Below, in pieces: positions 8,288-16,993 of a stretch of 64,000 nt of DNA (positions are counted from its first letter, which is position 1; the number at the start of each line of letters is the position of its first letter). The stretch is from Thalassospira alkalitolerans. GTDB taxonomy: Bacteria; Pseudomonadota; Alphaproteobacteria; Rhodospirillales; Thalassospiraceae. Below the pieces are notes generated by a model. It did no database searches. It was not told where the DNA came from and saw only the letters and a list, made by a program, of their open reading frames with translations. A program made the translations under genes and the position numbers. The stretch is taken from the NCBI RefSeq assembly GCF_002115745.1, contig NZ_JFKB01000006.1, positions 235,696-299,695 on the forward strand, in the 5' to 3' direction.

Positions 8288-9075
8288 CACGCATGATCAT
8301 CCGCGCCATCGGTGCCATTCGTCCCATCGGCCAAAAGCACATGACCATGTTCAAGTTCGGCGGCGATGCCATCGGGAACTTTGTCAGACACCAGCACATC
8401 AACCTCGGACCAATCGCAAACACGGATCAGCCCGGATTTTTCGAACTTGCTACTATCCATCAACACGATGGTTTGTTCGGCCTGCGGGATCATGGCCTGT
8501 TTAAATTCGGCCTCGAACAGATCAAAATCATAACATCCGCGCGGTGAGCCTGCGACCATCGAGGTCACGAAATAGGTCGGCGTAAAACGCGACAGAAATT
8601 CGATTGTGCGCACGCCGGTCAATGTCTGATCCTCGGCGCGCAATTCTCCGCCCGGCAGGATAACCCGGTGCCGACTGTTGGCGGATGCGAAAATACGCGC
8701 GATTTCCAACGAAATCGTCAGAACCGATATCCGTTCGCGATGCACCAGTTCGCGGGCCAAAAAGCAGGCCGTGGAACTGTTATCAAGCAAGACAGTTGCG
8801 CCTTCGCAGATATATTTCGCGGCACGGGCGGCGATTTTTGCCTTGGCGTCTGCGGCCTCGTTCAAACGTCGTTCGAACGGGGGTTCGGCCGATGATTGCG
8901 ACAATCGGACGCCGCCATGAAACTTTTCAACAATCCCATCCGCAGACAGGACTTTCAAATCGCGACGAATGGTTTCATCAGAAACATCAAATTTCTCGGC
9001 AATCTCGCTGATTGCGGCGATGCCCTGAGCTTCGAGCAAGGATAAAATCTGTTGTTGGCGGGTTGTTGGTGCCAT
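8287..9075 (-). CDS. DeoR/GlpR-family transcriptional regulator
   Basis: 262 residues. N-terminal helix-turn-helix with the family signature ISEIAEKFDVSDETIRRDL (about 23-40) followed by GGV; C-terminal DeoRC sugar-phosphate sensor domain with LLDNSSTACFLAREL and ILPGGELRAEDQTLTG, and a late SSKFEKSGLIRV block. DeoR regulators repress sugar-phosphate operons and release DNA on binding a phosphorylated intermediate; glycerol-3-phosphate is the best guess given the Ugp-like neighbours. Encoded 18 bp downstream of the ATPase gene and overlapping the phosphatase gene. C-terminus has a short acidic Gly/Thr/Asp tail. Confidence 0.88.
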   Translation of the reverse strand: MAPTTRQQQILSLLEAQGIAAISEIAEKFDVSDETIRRDLKVLSADGIVEKFHGGVRLSQSSAEPPFERRLNEAADAKAKIAARAAKYICEGATVLLDNSSTACFLARELVHRERISVLTISLEIARIFASANSRHRVILPGGELRAEDQTLTGVRTIEFLSRFTPTYFVTSMVAGSPRGCYDFDLFEAEFKQAMIPQAEQTIVLMDSSKFEKSGLIRVCDWSEVDVLVSDKVPDGIAAELEHGHVLLADGTNGTDGADDHA

Positions 9076-9093
9076 TTCTATGCGTTCTCCAGC

Positions 9094-10176
9094 TCAGTCT
9101 TGCAGGTCAACTTGCAGATCAATTGCATGACCCGTTTTACCGTGAAACAACCTTACACGGGACAGGTCAAAATCAAGTCCAACTTCTGTGCCGGGTTCCG
9201 GCGCACCGGCAACTGCCCCGCGCACGGTGATGCGTTCGTCCCCAACCGCAACTTCCAACAGGGCCTCGGCACCGATTAATTCGGTTCGTTCAACCCGTCC
9301 GCGCGCCATGCCAATGCCCTGTGTCAGGCTGACTTCTTCGGCGCGCACCCCCAAAATCAAATCATCCGGAAGCCCCGCCTGCCCCATATCAATACCGGCC
9401 TGAAATGCCGTATGCGACAACATTCCAGTGCCATTGGCCTTGCACGGAATCAACCCCATTTCAGGCGACCCGATAAAGGTCGCAACAAAGGTATTGGCCG
9501 GATGCATATAGATATCCATCGGCGCACCGACCTGTTGCAAGCGCCCCTTGGACATCATGGCAACGCGGGTGCCAAGGGTCATGGCTTCGATCTGATCATG
9601 GGTGACGTAAATAACCGTTAGCCCCAATTCACGGTGCAAACGTTTAAGTTCGCCGCGCATGCGATTGCGTAATTTGGCATCCAGATTGGAAAGCGGTTCG
9701 TCAAACAAAAAGACTTTGGGTTGACGGACCAAGGCGCGGCCAATCGCCACGCGTTGGCGTTCACCGCCTGATAATTCTTTGGGCCGCCGGTCCAAAAGAT
9801 CATTGATGTTCAGGATCTCGGCGGCCTCGTGGATACGGCTGTCAATCTCGGCCTTGGACAGTTTGGTGGTTTTCATCAGGCCAAAGGCCATATTGCGATA
9901 GGCGGTCATATGCGGATACAGGGCATAGGACTGAAACACCATGGCAATATCGCGCTTTTGCGGGGCGGCATGGGTAACATCCACACCATCAATCACCAAC
10001 TGACCAGCCGTGATGTCTTCCAATCCGGCAACCATGCGAAGGGTTGTCGATTTGCCACATCCCGACGGGCCGACAAGAACCATAAATTCCCGGTCCTCGA
10101 TTGTCAGGGATACGTCATGCACAACGTCACGCTTGTCATAGGACTTGCAGATATTCTGAAGAGTAACGGTAGCCAT
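9094..10176 (-). CDS. ugpC: ABC transporter ATP-binding protein, UgpC/MalK type
   Basis: 360 residues. Walker A GPSGCGKST (about 37-45), Q-loop, signature LSGGERQRVAIGRALVRQP, Walker B VFLFDEPLSNLDA and switch His in YVTHDQ, followed by the C-terminal MalK/OB-type regulatory domain (about 240-360, with LGVRAEEV). It energises uptake by the two permeases encoded upstream. The name ugpC rests on operon context (UgpB-like binding protein) because sequence alone does not separate UgpC from other sugar-type ATPases. 21 bp after the second permease gene. Confidence 0.85.
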   Translation of the reverse strand: MATVTLQNICKSYDKRDVVHDVSLTIEDREFMVLVGPSGCGKSTTLRMVAGLEDITAGQLVIDGVDVTHAAPQKRDIAMVFQSYALYPHMTAYRNMAFGLMKTTKLSKAEIDSRIHEAAEILNINDLLDRRPKELSGGERQRVAIGRALVRQPKVFLFDEPLSNLDAKLRNRMRGELKRLHRELGLTVIYVTHDQIEAMTLGTRVAMMSKGRLQQVGAPMDIYMHPANTFVATFIGSPEMGLIPCKANGTGMLSHTAFQAGIDMGQAGLPDDLILGVRAEEVSLTQGIGMARGRVERTELIGAEALLEVAVGDERITVRGAVAGAPEPGTEVGLDFDLSRVRLFHGKTGHAIDLQVDLQD

Positions 10177-10197
10177 TGCGGGGTCTCCGAAGAAGCG

Positions 10198-11130
10198 TCA
10201 CTTGACGCCGGTATGCATGAAACTATCGATGAAGCGGCGCTGGAAAATCACAAACACCAACAAAAGCGGCGACACAACAAGCGTGGTCCCCGCCATCAAA
10301 CGGGTCCAGTCTGCACCGCTGTCTGATTTGGCAAGCAGTCCAAGACCGATGGGCAATGTGCGCACGCTGTCGGAATTTGTGACCAGCAAGGGCCACATGT
10401 AATCATTCCAATGGGTCACAACCGAAATGATGCCAAAGGCCACCAAGGTGGGTTGCACCAAAGGCAAATAGACATGCCAAAGAATGGCAAGATGACCACA
10501 GCCATCAAGGCGGGCCGCGTCGGATAATTCGGATGGTACCTGGCGAAATGCCTGACGCAGCATGAAAGTGCCATAGCCAGAGGCAACAAACGGCACGATC
10601 ATCGCTGGCAGTGTATTGATCAGCCCCAATTCACGCAGCGTGACAAAATTGGTCAGGAAAATCGCATAGATCGGGAACATCACCTGAAGCAGGAACAGGG
10701 TGAACAAAAACCGTTTCAGCGGAAATTCCAGCCGGGCAAAGGCATAGGCCGCCAGCGTAATCGTTACCAGTTGGGCAATCAGGATCGACCCGGTCACCAA
10801 GATTGAATTGACCAGATACATCCCGAACGGGGCGACGGCCAAGGTTGCCGGATAATTGGCAAAATTCAAAACCGCGGGCAAAATACCGGCATCAGGATCA
10901 AAAACTTCGACCTTGGTTTTAAGCGAGGTTAGAACGATCCAGATCATCGGGCTAAGCCAAAGCAAAACCAAAGGCGCCAGAATGAAATGCTGCCAGCGGC
11001 GCGACATCCACCGCAGAACCACAGAAAACGGCGATGGAACAATGGCGGCAACAGTGTTGGCGGCGGTGGTGGCGGTGCTCGCGGTGGTCGCGGTGCTCGC
11101 GGCCTGTGTGTTGCGAACGATGTCAGTCAT
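10198..11130 (-). CDS. ugpE: Carbohydrate-type ABC transporter permease, UgpE-like
   Basis: 310 residues. Six membrane segments between about residues 50 and 300, with the EAA loop SDAARLDGCGHLAILWHVYLP (written here as the SELSDAARLDG core) for ATPase docking. The N-terminus is unusual: about 35 residues of Ala/Thr/Ser before the first helix, encoded by an 18-bp tandem repeat (11064-11102) that gives two ASTATT units. ATG at 11130 overlaps the stop of the preceding permease (TAATG). Assignment to glycerol-3-phosphate/glycerophosphodiester uptake comes from the cluster. Confidence 0.85.
   Translation of the reverse strand: MTDIVRNTQAASTATTASTATTAANTVAAIVPSPFSVVLRWMSRRWQHFILAPLVLLWLSPMIWIVLTSLKTKVEVFDPDAGILPAVLNFANYPATLAVAPFGMYLVNSILVTGSILIAQLVTITLAAYAFARLEFPLKRFLFTLFLLQVMFPIYAIFLTNFVTLRELGLINTLPAMIVPFVASGYGTFMLRQAFRQVPSELSDAARLDGCGHLAILWHVYLPLVQPTLVAFGIISVVTHWNDYMWPLLVTNSDSVRTLPIGLGLLAKSDSGADWTRLMAGTTLVVSPLLLVFVIFQRRFIDSFMHTGVK
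11064..11102 (-). repeat. 18-bp tandem repeat within the permease N-terminus
   Basis: On the minus strand two near-identical 18-bp units (each beginning GCGAGCACCGC) follow each other, with a partial third. They are in frame and encode Ala-Ser-Thr-Ala-Thr-Thr repeats. Unit length is a multiple of three, so copy-number change would keep the frame. Confidence 0.75.
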
Positions 11131-12032
11131 TACCGTTCCCCCATGTAATGCACGCGACGGCCAAGGGTCAGCGCAACCAAACCAATCAACCCCAGAACAA
11201 AGATCAGCAACGTATTGGCAATGGTCGAGGCATAGCCGATATCCTGATACTGGAAACCGTTCTGATAGATATAAAATGTCAGCACATTGGTGGAATCCGC
11301 TGGTCCGCCCTGGGTCATGACATAGACGTAATCAAAAATCTGATAGCTGTGCAAAAGGCCGATCACGATCACAAAATACAAGGTCGGCGATATCAACGGC
11401 ACGGTGATGTGCAGCAATCGCGATACCGGCCCGACCCCGTCCAGACGGGCGGCTTCATAAAGGTCCGAGGGCACAAGCTTCAACGCGGCCAGCAAAATCA
11501 GCATGAAATATCCCGAATATTTCCAGATGCTCATCAGGATAATTGCCGGAAGCGCCCATTTGCTGTCGTAAAGCCAGTCAAGGCGCGGCAACCCAAGGAA
11601 ATTAAGCGCCTCGTTAATCGGGCCATAACCCGGTGCATACAAAAATACCCACACCATGCCCGCCGCAACAGACGGGATCATCACCGGATAGAAGAATGCC
11701 GATCTGTAAATCGCCATCCCGCGCAATTTGCTATCCATGGCCACGGCCAGCAAAAGGGCGACGATGATCGACAGGGGAATGGTTGTCAGCGTGTAAAAGG
11801 CCGTATTGCCCAGAACTTTCCAGAACAACCCGTCATCAAGCAGCCGCAAATAGTTTTCAGCCCCCAGCCAGAATATTCTGGGGTCCCCCAGTGCAACATC
11901 ATGAAGGCTGAACCAAAAGGATCGCAGGATCGGCCAATAGGTAAATGCCGCCAGAAAAATCAGCGACGGCAGAAGCAGCGCATAGGCCAGAAAAACTTCC
12001 TTGCGCCACACTGTTGCAAAGCGGTGCGACAT
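11130..12032 (-). CDS. ugpA: Carbohydrate-type ABC transporter permease, UgpA-like
   Basis: 300 residues from ATG 12032 (MSHRFATVWRKEVFLAY); a longer frame to 12083 reads through the intergenic gap and lacks family resemblance. Six transmembrane helices; EAA motif YEAARLDGVGPVSRLLHI at about residues 200-217. It pairs with the UgpE-like permease to form the membrane channel of the transporter. Last base of its TAA is shared with the next ATG. The short PVMIPSVAAGMVW stretch is characteristic of sugar-type first permeases. Confidence 0.86.
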   Translation of the reverse strand: MSHRFATVWRKEVFLAYALLLPSLIFLAAFTYWPILRSFWFSLHDVALGDPRIFWLGAENYLRLLDDGLFWKVLGNTAFYTLTTIPLSIIVALLLAVAMDSKLRGMAIYRSAFFYPVMIPSVAAGMVWVFLYAPGYGPINEALNFLGLPRLDWLYDSKWALPAIILMSIWKYSGYFMLILLAALKLVPSDLYEAARLDGVGPVSRLLHITVPLISPTLYFVIVIGLLHSYQIFDYVYVMTQGGPADSTNVLTFYIYQNGFQYQDIGYASTIANTLLIFVLGLIGLVALTLGRRVHYMGER

Positions 12033-12110
12033 AATCGGGTATCCAGGGGAATTATTGAAAAAACCCGGGGCGCGCAAAACCAATCCCGCGCCCCGGATAT
12101 CGATTTTGCG

Positions 12111-13415
12111 TTAGCCTTTCTGGCGACGCATCAAACGCTCAATTTCGCGATTGGAATTGTTGTTTGCCTCGACCAGCGCACTCGCGGCATCGACTTCACC
12201 GGCAAGGGTACGATCAAGCGCACTTTTAAGGTGCTCACGCACACGGTGATACCCCGGAACCTGAAGGAAGGCACCGGCATAGGCAGCCTGATCCAATGCA
12301 ACCTTGGCCGCAGGAACCTCGACAAGGTAGCTTTGCATTTCGGCTGATTCCCATGCGGATTTACGCACAGCAAGATAGCCGGTTGCGCGGCTCCATTTTG
12401 CCTGATTTTCGGTATTGGTCATCCAGCGGGCAAAGGTCCAGCTGGCTTCTTTCTTTTCATCCGACTGATTTTTGGCAATCATCAGCGGACCACCGCCCTG
12501 TGCCGCGCCATAGGTTTTGTTTTTCGGCATGAAGGCAACGCCAACATCAAACGATGCCGAGGTCCGCAGATTGGTCAGCGACCCGGTCGAGTGATAGAGC
12601 ATCGCGGTATGACCGGCGAGGAAATCATTGGCCGATCCCTGCCAGGTTGACGCCGCAGGCATGACACCGGCATCGACCATTTTTTTCCAAAATTCAAGTG
12701 CCTCGATTGCTTCGGGGCGATCAAACAACACTTTGTCTTTCTGCCAGGGCACCAGTTCGTTCTGACGGCAATAGCATTCGAAAATCCAGTCATGCCAGCC
12801 ACCGCCAACGGTAAGGCCCCAGCGTTTAAGATCGCCACCTTCGCGCAGGGTCAATGCCTGTGCCGCGACCAAAAGCTCGTCCCAGGTATCGGGTGCCTTG
12901 GTAATACCGGCAGCCTTAAAGGCATCCTTGTTGTAATAAAGCACCGGGGTCGATGGCTGGAACGGCAGACCGTACAAACGATCATCGGAAATACAGGTAT
13001 TGAGGAAGCCCGGCAGGAAATCGTCATAAATATCGTCGGCCTTGGCAAGGTCGGTGATATCTTCAAGCGCATCAAGCCCAAGGAAGGTCTGAAGTGCCGA
13101 GTTGATCGGCAACCAAAGTGATGGCGGTTCGTCGATACCAAGGCTTGTGATAACTTTTTGCTCGGTATTATCATAGCTACCGGCATAGATGGCTTCGACT
13201 TCGATACCCGGGTGCTGGGCATTAAAATCCGCAACCATCCCGGAAACGATCCGGTTGATGTCACCCGATACGCCGACCGGATACATAAATTGCAACTTTA
13301 CCGGACCAGAAGCCCGGGCAGAACGGATCAGCCCCGGTGCCAAACCGATAACGGGAATTGCGGCACTCGCGGCAAGAAACTTGCGACGCGACAGGTTAAA
13401 CTTCGAAGGGTTCAT
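12111..13415 (-). CDS. ugpB: Glycerol-3-phosphate/glycerophosphodiester-type substrate-binding protein, UgpB-like
   Basis: 434 residues. Twin-arginine-like signal SRRKFLAAS at the N-terminus followed by a hydrophobic stretch and RASG cleavage region, so the protein is probably exported folded to the periplasm. UgpB-like segments: PSTPVLYYNKDAFKAAG (about 155-171), STGSLTNLR (matching the SSGSLANIR of enterobacterial UgpB) and the C-terminal ATGYLAV block. ATG 13415 has a GGAG 9 bases upstream; ATGs at 13424 and 13430 lack one. First gene of the operon, about 115 bp downstream of a PHO box. Exact ligand (glycerol-3-phosphate, glycerophosphocholine or similar) is inferred. Confidence 0.82.
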   Translation of the reverse strand: MNPSKFNLSRRKFLAASAAIPVIGLAPGLIRSARASGPVKLQFMYPVGVSGDINRIVSGMVADFNAQHPGIEVEAIYAGSYDNTEQKVITSLGIDEPPSLWLPINSALQTFLGLDALEDITDLAKADDIYDDFLPGFLNTCISDDRLYGLPFQPSTPVLYYNKDAFKAAGITKAPDTWDELLVAAQALTLREGGDLKRWGLTVGGGWHDWIFECYCRQNELVPWQKDKVLFDRPEAIEALEFWKKMVDAGVMPAASTWQGSANDFLAGHTAMLYHSTGSLTNLRTSASFDVGVAFMPKNKTYGAAQGGGPLMIAKNQSDEKKEASWTFARWMTNTENQAKWSRATGYLAVRKSAWESAEMQSYLVEVPAAKVALDQAAYAGAFLQVPGYHRVREHLKSALDRTLAGEVDAASALVEANNNSNREIERLMRRQKG

Positions 13416-13530
13416 GACAAGCATCTCCATATTCGTTTAGACCAAGGACGATTGCCCGCAGCGGGCCGTGGAAAATCTGAGGCTTTCGATGATTTCAACG
13501 AAATATTCCCACAAAATTCGCCGGAAAATG

Positions 13531-13559
13531 GTGACATTTCCAATACAATTCCATGACAT
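13531..13559 (-). promoter_or_regulatory. PHO box with three 11-bp-phased half-sites
   Basis: Read on the minus strand, three 7-bp half-sites ATGTCAT, TTGTATT and ATGTCAC follow each other, each separated by 4 bases (GGAA twice). This is the PhoB architecture (CTGTCAT repeated every 11 bp). It points toward the ugp-like operon, whose E. coli counterpart is a PhoB regulon member. The divergent phosphodiesterase gene starts 96 bp to the right and could share it. Confidence 0.65.
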
Positions 13560-13654
13560 CGCCAAAAACCAGTCCACTTTTGCCTTCAGACATGGCTAAA
13601 TCCACAAATCCTTGGCACCTGCTTTGACACCTTTGACCACAAGAGCCCGAAACA

Positions 13655-14422
13655 ATGTTGATAGCGCAATTGAGCGACACCCATTACCTGACGGACGGAC
13701 GCAAACTTGGCGGGGAATTTGACACCGGCAAAGCATTTGACGCGCTGATTGACAGCATTAAACGCCAACCTGTTCAGCCGGATCTGATCCTGTTTTCAGG
13801 GGATTTGGGCGAACGCGCCACAGCGGCGGAATATGCAGATCTTGGCCGGGCATTGCGACAATTTGGCATCCCGGTGCGCGCGGTACCGGGCAATCATGAT
13901 GCCCGCGGACCGATGCTTGCCGAACTTCCCGATATGGTTAAATCCACACAATCGGGGCATTTATGCCTGCTTGAAACGGGGTTTGACCTTGCAATCATTG
14001 GTCTGGATACAAGCGTCGAAGGCCAACCGCATGGTGCGCTCTGCGCGCAGCGGCTTGGCTGGCTGGAACAGACATTAAAAGATTTGGGCGACATCCCGGT
14101 GTTGATCTTTATGCACCACCCGCCAATCAAAACCGGCCTTCAGGCGATGGATGACATGGGATTGATCGAAGGCCGCGCAGAACTCAGAGAAATTCTGGCC
14201 CAACATGGCAAGATCCAAGCCATTCTGTGCGGGCATATGCACCGAACAATACAGGGCTGTTTTGCGGGAATTTCCGTTCGGGTTGCCCCGTCGTCATCCC
14301 ACCAGATCGCTTTTGACATCCGCCCCGATCAGCCCTATCGACTGGTTGGCGAACCCGGCCAATACATGATGCATCTGTGGGATTGCGAAAATGGACTGAT
14401 CAGCCATACAGTACCGGTATGA
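13655..14422 (+). CDS. gpdQ: GpdQ-like metallophosphodiesterase
   Basis: 255 residues of a class III metallophosphoesterase. Metal ligands occur at D8 and H10 (SDTH), D50 (GDLGE), N80-H81-D82 (GNHDARG), H154-H155 (MHHPP), and H194, H196 (GHMH); spacing is nearly that of Enterobacter GpdQ, a glycerophosphodiesterase, though 3',5'-cAMP phosphodiesterases (CpdA) share the fold. Divergent from the ugp-like operon with its PHO box, which favours hydrolysis of imported glycerophosphodiesters to glycerol-3-phosphate and an alcohol. No signal peptide, so cytosolic. Its stop overlaps the next start (ATGA). Confidence 0.8.
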   Translation: MLIAQLSDTHYLTDGRKLGGEFDTGKAFDALIDSIKRQPVQPDLILFSGDLGERATAAEYADLGRALRQFGIPVRAVPGNHDARGPMLAELPDMVKSTQSGHLCLLETGFDLAIIGLDTSVEGQPHGALCAQRLGWLEQTLKDLGDIPVLIFMHHPPIKTGLQAMDDMGLIEGRAELREILAQHGKIQAILCGHMHRTIQGCFAGISVRVAPSSSHQIAFDIRPDQPYRLVGEPGQYMMHLWDCENGLISHTVPV

Positions 14423-14805
14423 CAAACAGCCACCAAAACACCACTCCACGTGACATCCGGTACCAGTATTTCATCGAAAACGTGATTGCGTGGGAAGGTG
14501 TCTGGGCGCTGTATAACAATGGCTGGCTGATTTGCCCCGGCGAGGGCGAACAACGGTTTTGCCCGTTCTTCGCAAGCCGCGATCATGCGATGGCATGGAA
14601 CGAAAGCGCACAAACGGGATATATCCCGACCGCGATTACCCTGATTGAACTAACCGAAAACCTGTTGCCCGATTTGGCCCGCCATCAGATCGAACCGGGT
14701 ATTTCGCCCACCGGGGATGACGGCCCGATCCTGCCCGGTCATGATCCGTTGCATCATGACCTGATAGCAGCCCTGAAACGATCCATAGCGGGTAGTGCCA
14801 GCTAG
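14419..14805 (+). CDS. DUF2750 family protein
   Basis: 128 residues from ATG 14419, which overlaps the stop of the phosphodiesterase gene. Sequence pattern (RYQYFIENVIAWEGVWAL, GWLICPGEGEQRFCPFFASRDHAMAW) matches the DUF2750 family of small cytosolic proteins of unknown function: a helix followed by a W-rich strand pair and a predicted SH3/ferredoxin-like core. Translational coupling suggests a role with the phosphodiesterase, but DUF2750 genes occur in many contexts. Convergent with the GNAT at 14802: the two stop codons overlap by four bases. Confidence 0.75.
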   Translation: MTNSHQNTTPRDIRYQYFIENVIAWEGVWALYNNGWLICPGEGEQRFCPFFASRDHAMAWNESAQTGYIPTAITLIELTENLLPDLARHQIEPGISPTGDDGPILPGHDPLHHDLIAALKRSIAGSAS

Positions 14806-15284
14806 CCGGAAATCTGTTTTGAAAAGCGCAGCTTGGCCTGCCCAACCGCATCATTGCGGCGGTAAAACCGCGCCGCGTCTTCGTTCCAATCAGGCGTCTG
14901 CCATTCCATCCAGCCAAGGTTTTGCGCCCGCGCCACATCGGCAAACGCGGCCAGCATGCGGGTTCCAAGCCCAAAACCGCGACTTTGCGGTGCCAGATAC
15001 AGACAATCCAAATGTAAAAAACAGGCGGCACGCCATGTTGAAAACTCCACACTGGCCGTGCCATATCCCACCAATTCCCCACCGCATTCCGCAACCAGAA
15101 CCCTGGCACATGCATCATCCCCGAAAAAACAATCGGGCAAGGCATGCACCAGATGGGCCTTATCAACCTGTTGGCGTTCAAACGCCGCATGATCCGCAAT
15201 CAAATTGATCAGGGTCGGCATGTCGGCCCTTTGGACCGGCCGGATATCGGGCAATGTTTTGGATCGGAATAAAGATCGGGACAT
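14802..15284 (-). CDS. GNAT family N-acetyltransferase
   Basis: 160 residues. Central strand LHLDCLYLAPQSRGFGLGTRML (about 90-111) carries the acetyl-CoA loop R-G-x-G-x-G; C-terminal FYRRNDAV matches the Tyr-containing end of the fold. The arrangement IRPVQRADMPTLINLIADHAAFE resembles spermidine/diamine-type or phosphinothricin-type acetyltransferases, yet substrate is not assignable. ATG 15284 chosen as the only plausible start (MSRSLFRSKTLPDIRPV). Probably monocistronic. Confidence 0.84.
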   Translation of the reverse strand: MSRSLFRSKTLPDIRPVQRADMPTLINLIADHAAFERQQVDKAHLVHALPDCFFGDDACARVLVAECGGELVGYGTASVEFSTWRAACFLHLDCLYLAPQSRGFGLGTRMLAAFADVARAQNLGWMEWQTPDWNEDAARFYRRNDAVGQAKLRFSKQISG

Positions 15285-15321
15285 GACTTACCTGACGTAA
15301 TGTTTCTTGTGCCAGCGTTCC

Positions 15322-15723
15322 TTATGCCTTGGGGGTCACAAGGTTAAACCCCTCGTCAAGCCAGCCGGTGATGCCGCCAATCATCAATTTAACCGGCAGA
15401 CCAAGGGCGGCCAGACGACATGCGGCCTTGTTCGCACCATTGCAATGCGGGCCGGCACAATAAACCACAAAGGTTTTACCATCAGGATATTCGCCCATGC
15501 GGCGTTCGGTCATCTTGCCATGCGGGATGTTAATCGCCCCCGCGATATGGCCGCTTTGGAATAAGGCGGGGGACCGAACATCAACCAGAATAAAGTCATC
15601 CGCCCCGGCCGCAAGGCTTGCATGCGTGTCCCAGCAATCGGTTTCAAAACCCAGCATCGCATCAAAATGCGCACGTGCAATATGCGAGGGGGCCGGGGCA
15701 ATTTCATTGATCAGACTTTTCAT
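15322..15723 (-). CDS. Single-domain rhodanese-like protein
   Basis: 133 residues from ATG 15723. Active-site loop C89-A-G-P-H-C94 with the cysteine that would carry the persulfide; D48 and R50 in VDVRSPALF and GHIAGAINIPHG are the usual rhodanese motifs. The second Cys in the loop could form a disulfide or polysulfide with the first. Divergent from the FtrA-type regulator with 136 bp between starts; this regulator-rhodanese pairing recurs in proteobacteria, suggesting the rhodanese is a target of the regulator. Confidence 0.87.
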   Translation of the reverse strand: MKSLINEIAPAPSHIARAHFDAMLGFETDCWDTHASLAAGADDFILVDVRSPALFQSGHIAGAINIPHGKMTERRMGEYPDGKTFVVYCAGPHCNGANKAACRLAALGLPVKLMIGGITGWLDEGFNLVTPKA

Positions 15724-15859
15724 CTCGATACCTCGGTTGGCGGGCATTGCCCTGTTTGATGATCTGATCGTAACGATTGCCATTTTTCGCGATAGTGGCC
15801 AAAGTGACATTGTTCAGTAATTTTTCGCCAAAGCATCTCAAAACGGGAACTTGCCACCC

Positions 15860-16855
15860 ATGGCCGACCATCCAGCCGCATCCACGCACCAAACTGACGC
15901 CCTGCATCATGTGGTGGTTCTGGCCTATGACGGGCTTTGCACGTTTGAATTTGGCATCGCGCTAGAGGCCTTTGCCCTGCCCCGGCCGGAATTTGATTTT
16001 CCGTGGTATCGATGTTCGATTGCCGCCATAGACCCGGAAATTCGGGCGATGGGCGGGTTTCGCGTTGCGACCGATGCCGGGATCGAATTGATTGATCAGG
16101 CCGATACCATCATTATCCCCGGCTGGCGCGGGGCGGATGTCGTGCCACCAGCCGCGCTTTGCGATGCCCTGTGCCGCGCCCATGCACGCGGGTGCCGGAT
16201 CGTGACGATTTGTTCCGGGGTGTTTGTTCTGGCCGCAAGCGGGTTATTGCGGGGCGGACGGGCGACAACGCATTGGCGCTATACCGACAAGCTTCATGCG
16301 ATGTATCCCGATATCGAGATTGTCGATGATGTGCTTTATGTCGAAAACAATCAGATCATCACATCAGCAGGCAGCAGTGCGGGGATTGATGCTTGCCTGC
16401 ATGTTATCCGATCCGACCATGGCGCACAGGTTGCCAATGTGGTGGCACGGCGTTTGGTGATGCCGCCCCATCGCGATGGCGGGCAGGCACAATATATCGA
16501 AGCCCCGATACAGGAACGCCCGGGAAAATCAATTGCCGCCGTGTTGGACTGGGCACGCGAAAGGCTGGCCGAGCCAATTGAGATCGGCGAAATGGCCGCC
16601 TTTTCAGGATTAAGCGAGCGGACGTTTTTACGGCGTTTCCGCGAAGGAACCGGCATGGCACCGCTTAAATGGTTACGCCGCGAACGGATCCTTCGGGCCA
16701 TGAAACTGCTGGAAGAAAGCACATTGTCGCTTTCCGATATTGCGCAGCAATGCGGCTTTCAGTCGATCGAGACATTTCGCATCGCATTTGGCGATATTGC
16801 CGGTGTGCCCCCGGCCCGCTATCGCAACCGGTTTAGAACCCATCAACCCGCATGA
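15860..16855 (+). CDS. ftrA: GlxA/FtrA-type AraC-family transcriptional regulator
   Basis: 331 residues from ATG 15860 (an upstream TTG at 15851 lacks support). N-terminal DJ-1/PfpI-like domain (about 20-190) with the nucleophile-elbow-like ICSGVFVLAASGLL, and C-terminal AraC DNA-binding domain with two helix-turn-helices: IGEMAAFSGLSERTFLRRF and LSDIAQQCGFQSIETFRIAF, ending PPARYRNRF. Such regulators often sense small metabolites or amine compounds; none can be assigned. Divergent rhodanese gene is the likely target. Confidence 0.85.
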   Translation: MADHPAASTHQTDALHHVVVLAYDGLCTFEFGIALEAFALPRPEFDFPWYRCSIAAIDPEIRAMGGFRVATDAGIELIDQADTIIIPGWRGADVVPPAALCDALCRAHARGCRIVTICSGVFVLAASGLLRGGRATTHWRYTDKLHAMYPDIEIVDDVLYVENNQIITSAGSSAGIDACLHVIRSDHGAQVANVVARRLVMPPHRDGGQAQYIEAPIQERPGKSIAAVLDWARERLAEPIEIGEMAAFSGLSERTFLRRFREGTGMAPLKWLRRERILRAMKLLEESTLSLSDIAQQCGFQSIETFRIAFGDIAGVPPARYRNRFRTHQPA

Positions 16856-16993
16856 CCGGAAATGCCACATTTACGCATTACCCCATTCAACGATAAGCCC
16901 ATAAACGCATGTGCGGGCTGGACCTTGGACGCAAAATTCCCTATGCCCTTTTAACGCATTTAGTACATCACAGTTTAGCCAAACGAGATTGCC

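Noticed and set aside
11034..12347. 437-codon open frame antisense to the ABC permease genes
   Set aside because: Composition is Gln/Arg/His-rich low complexity and it overlaps two well-supported membrane protein genes.
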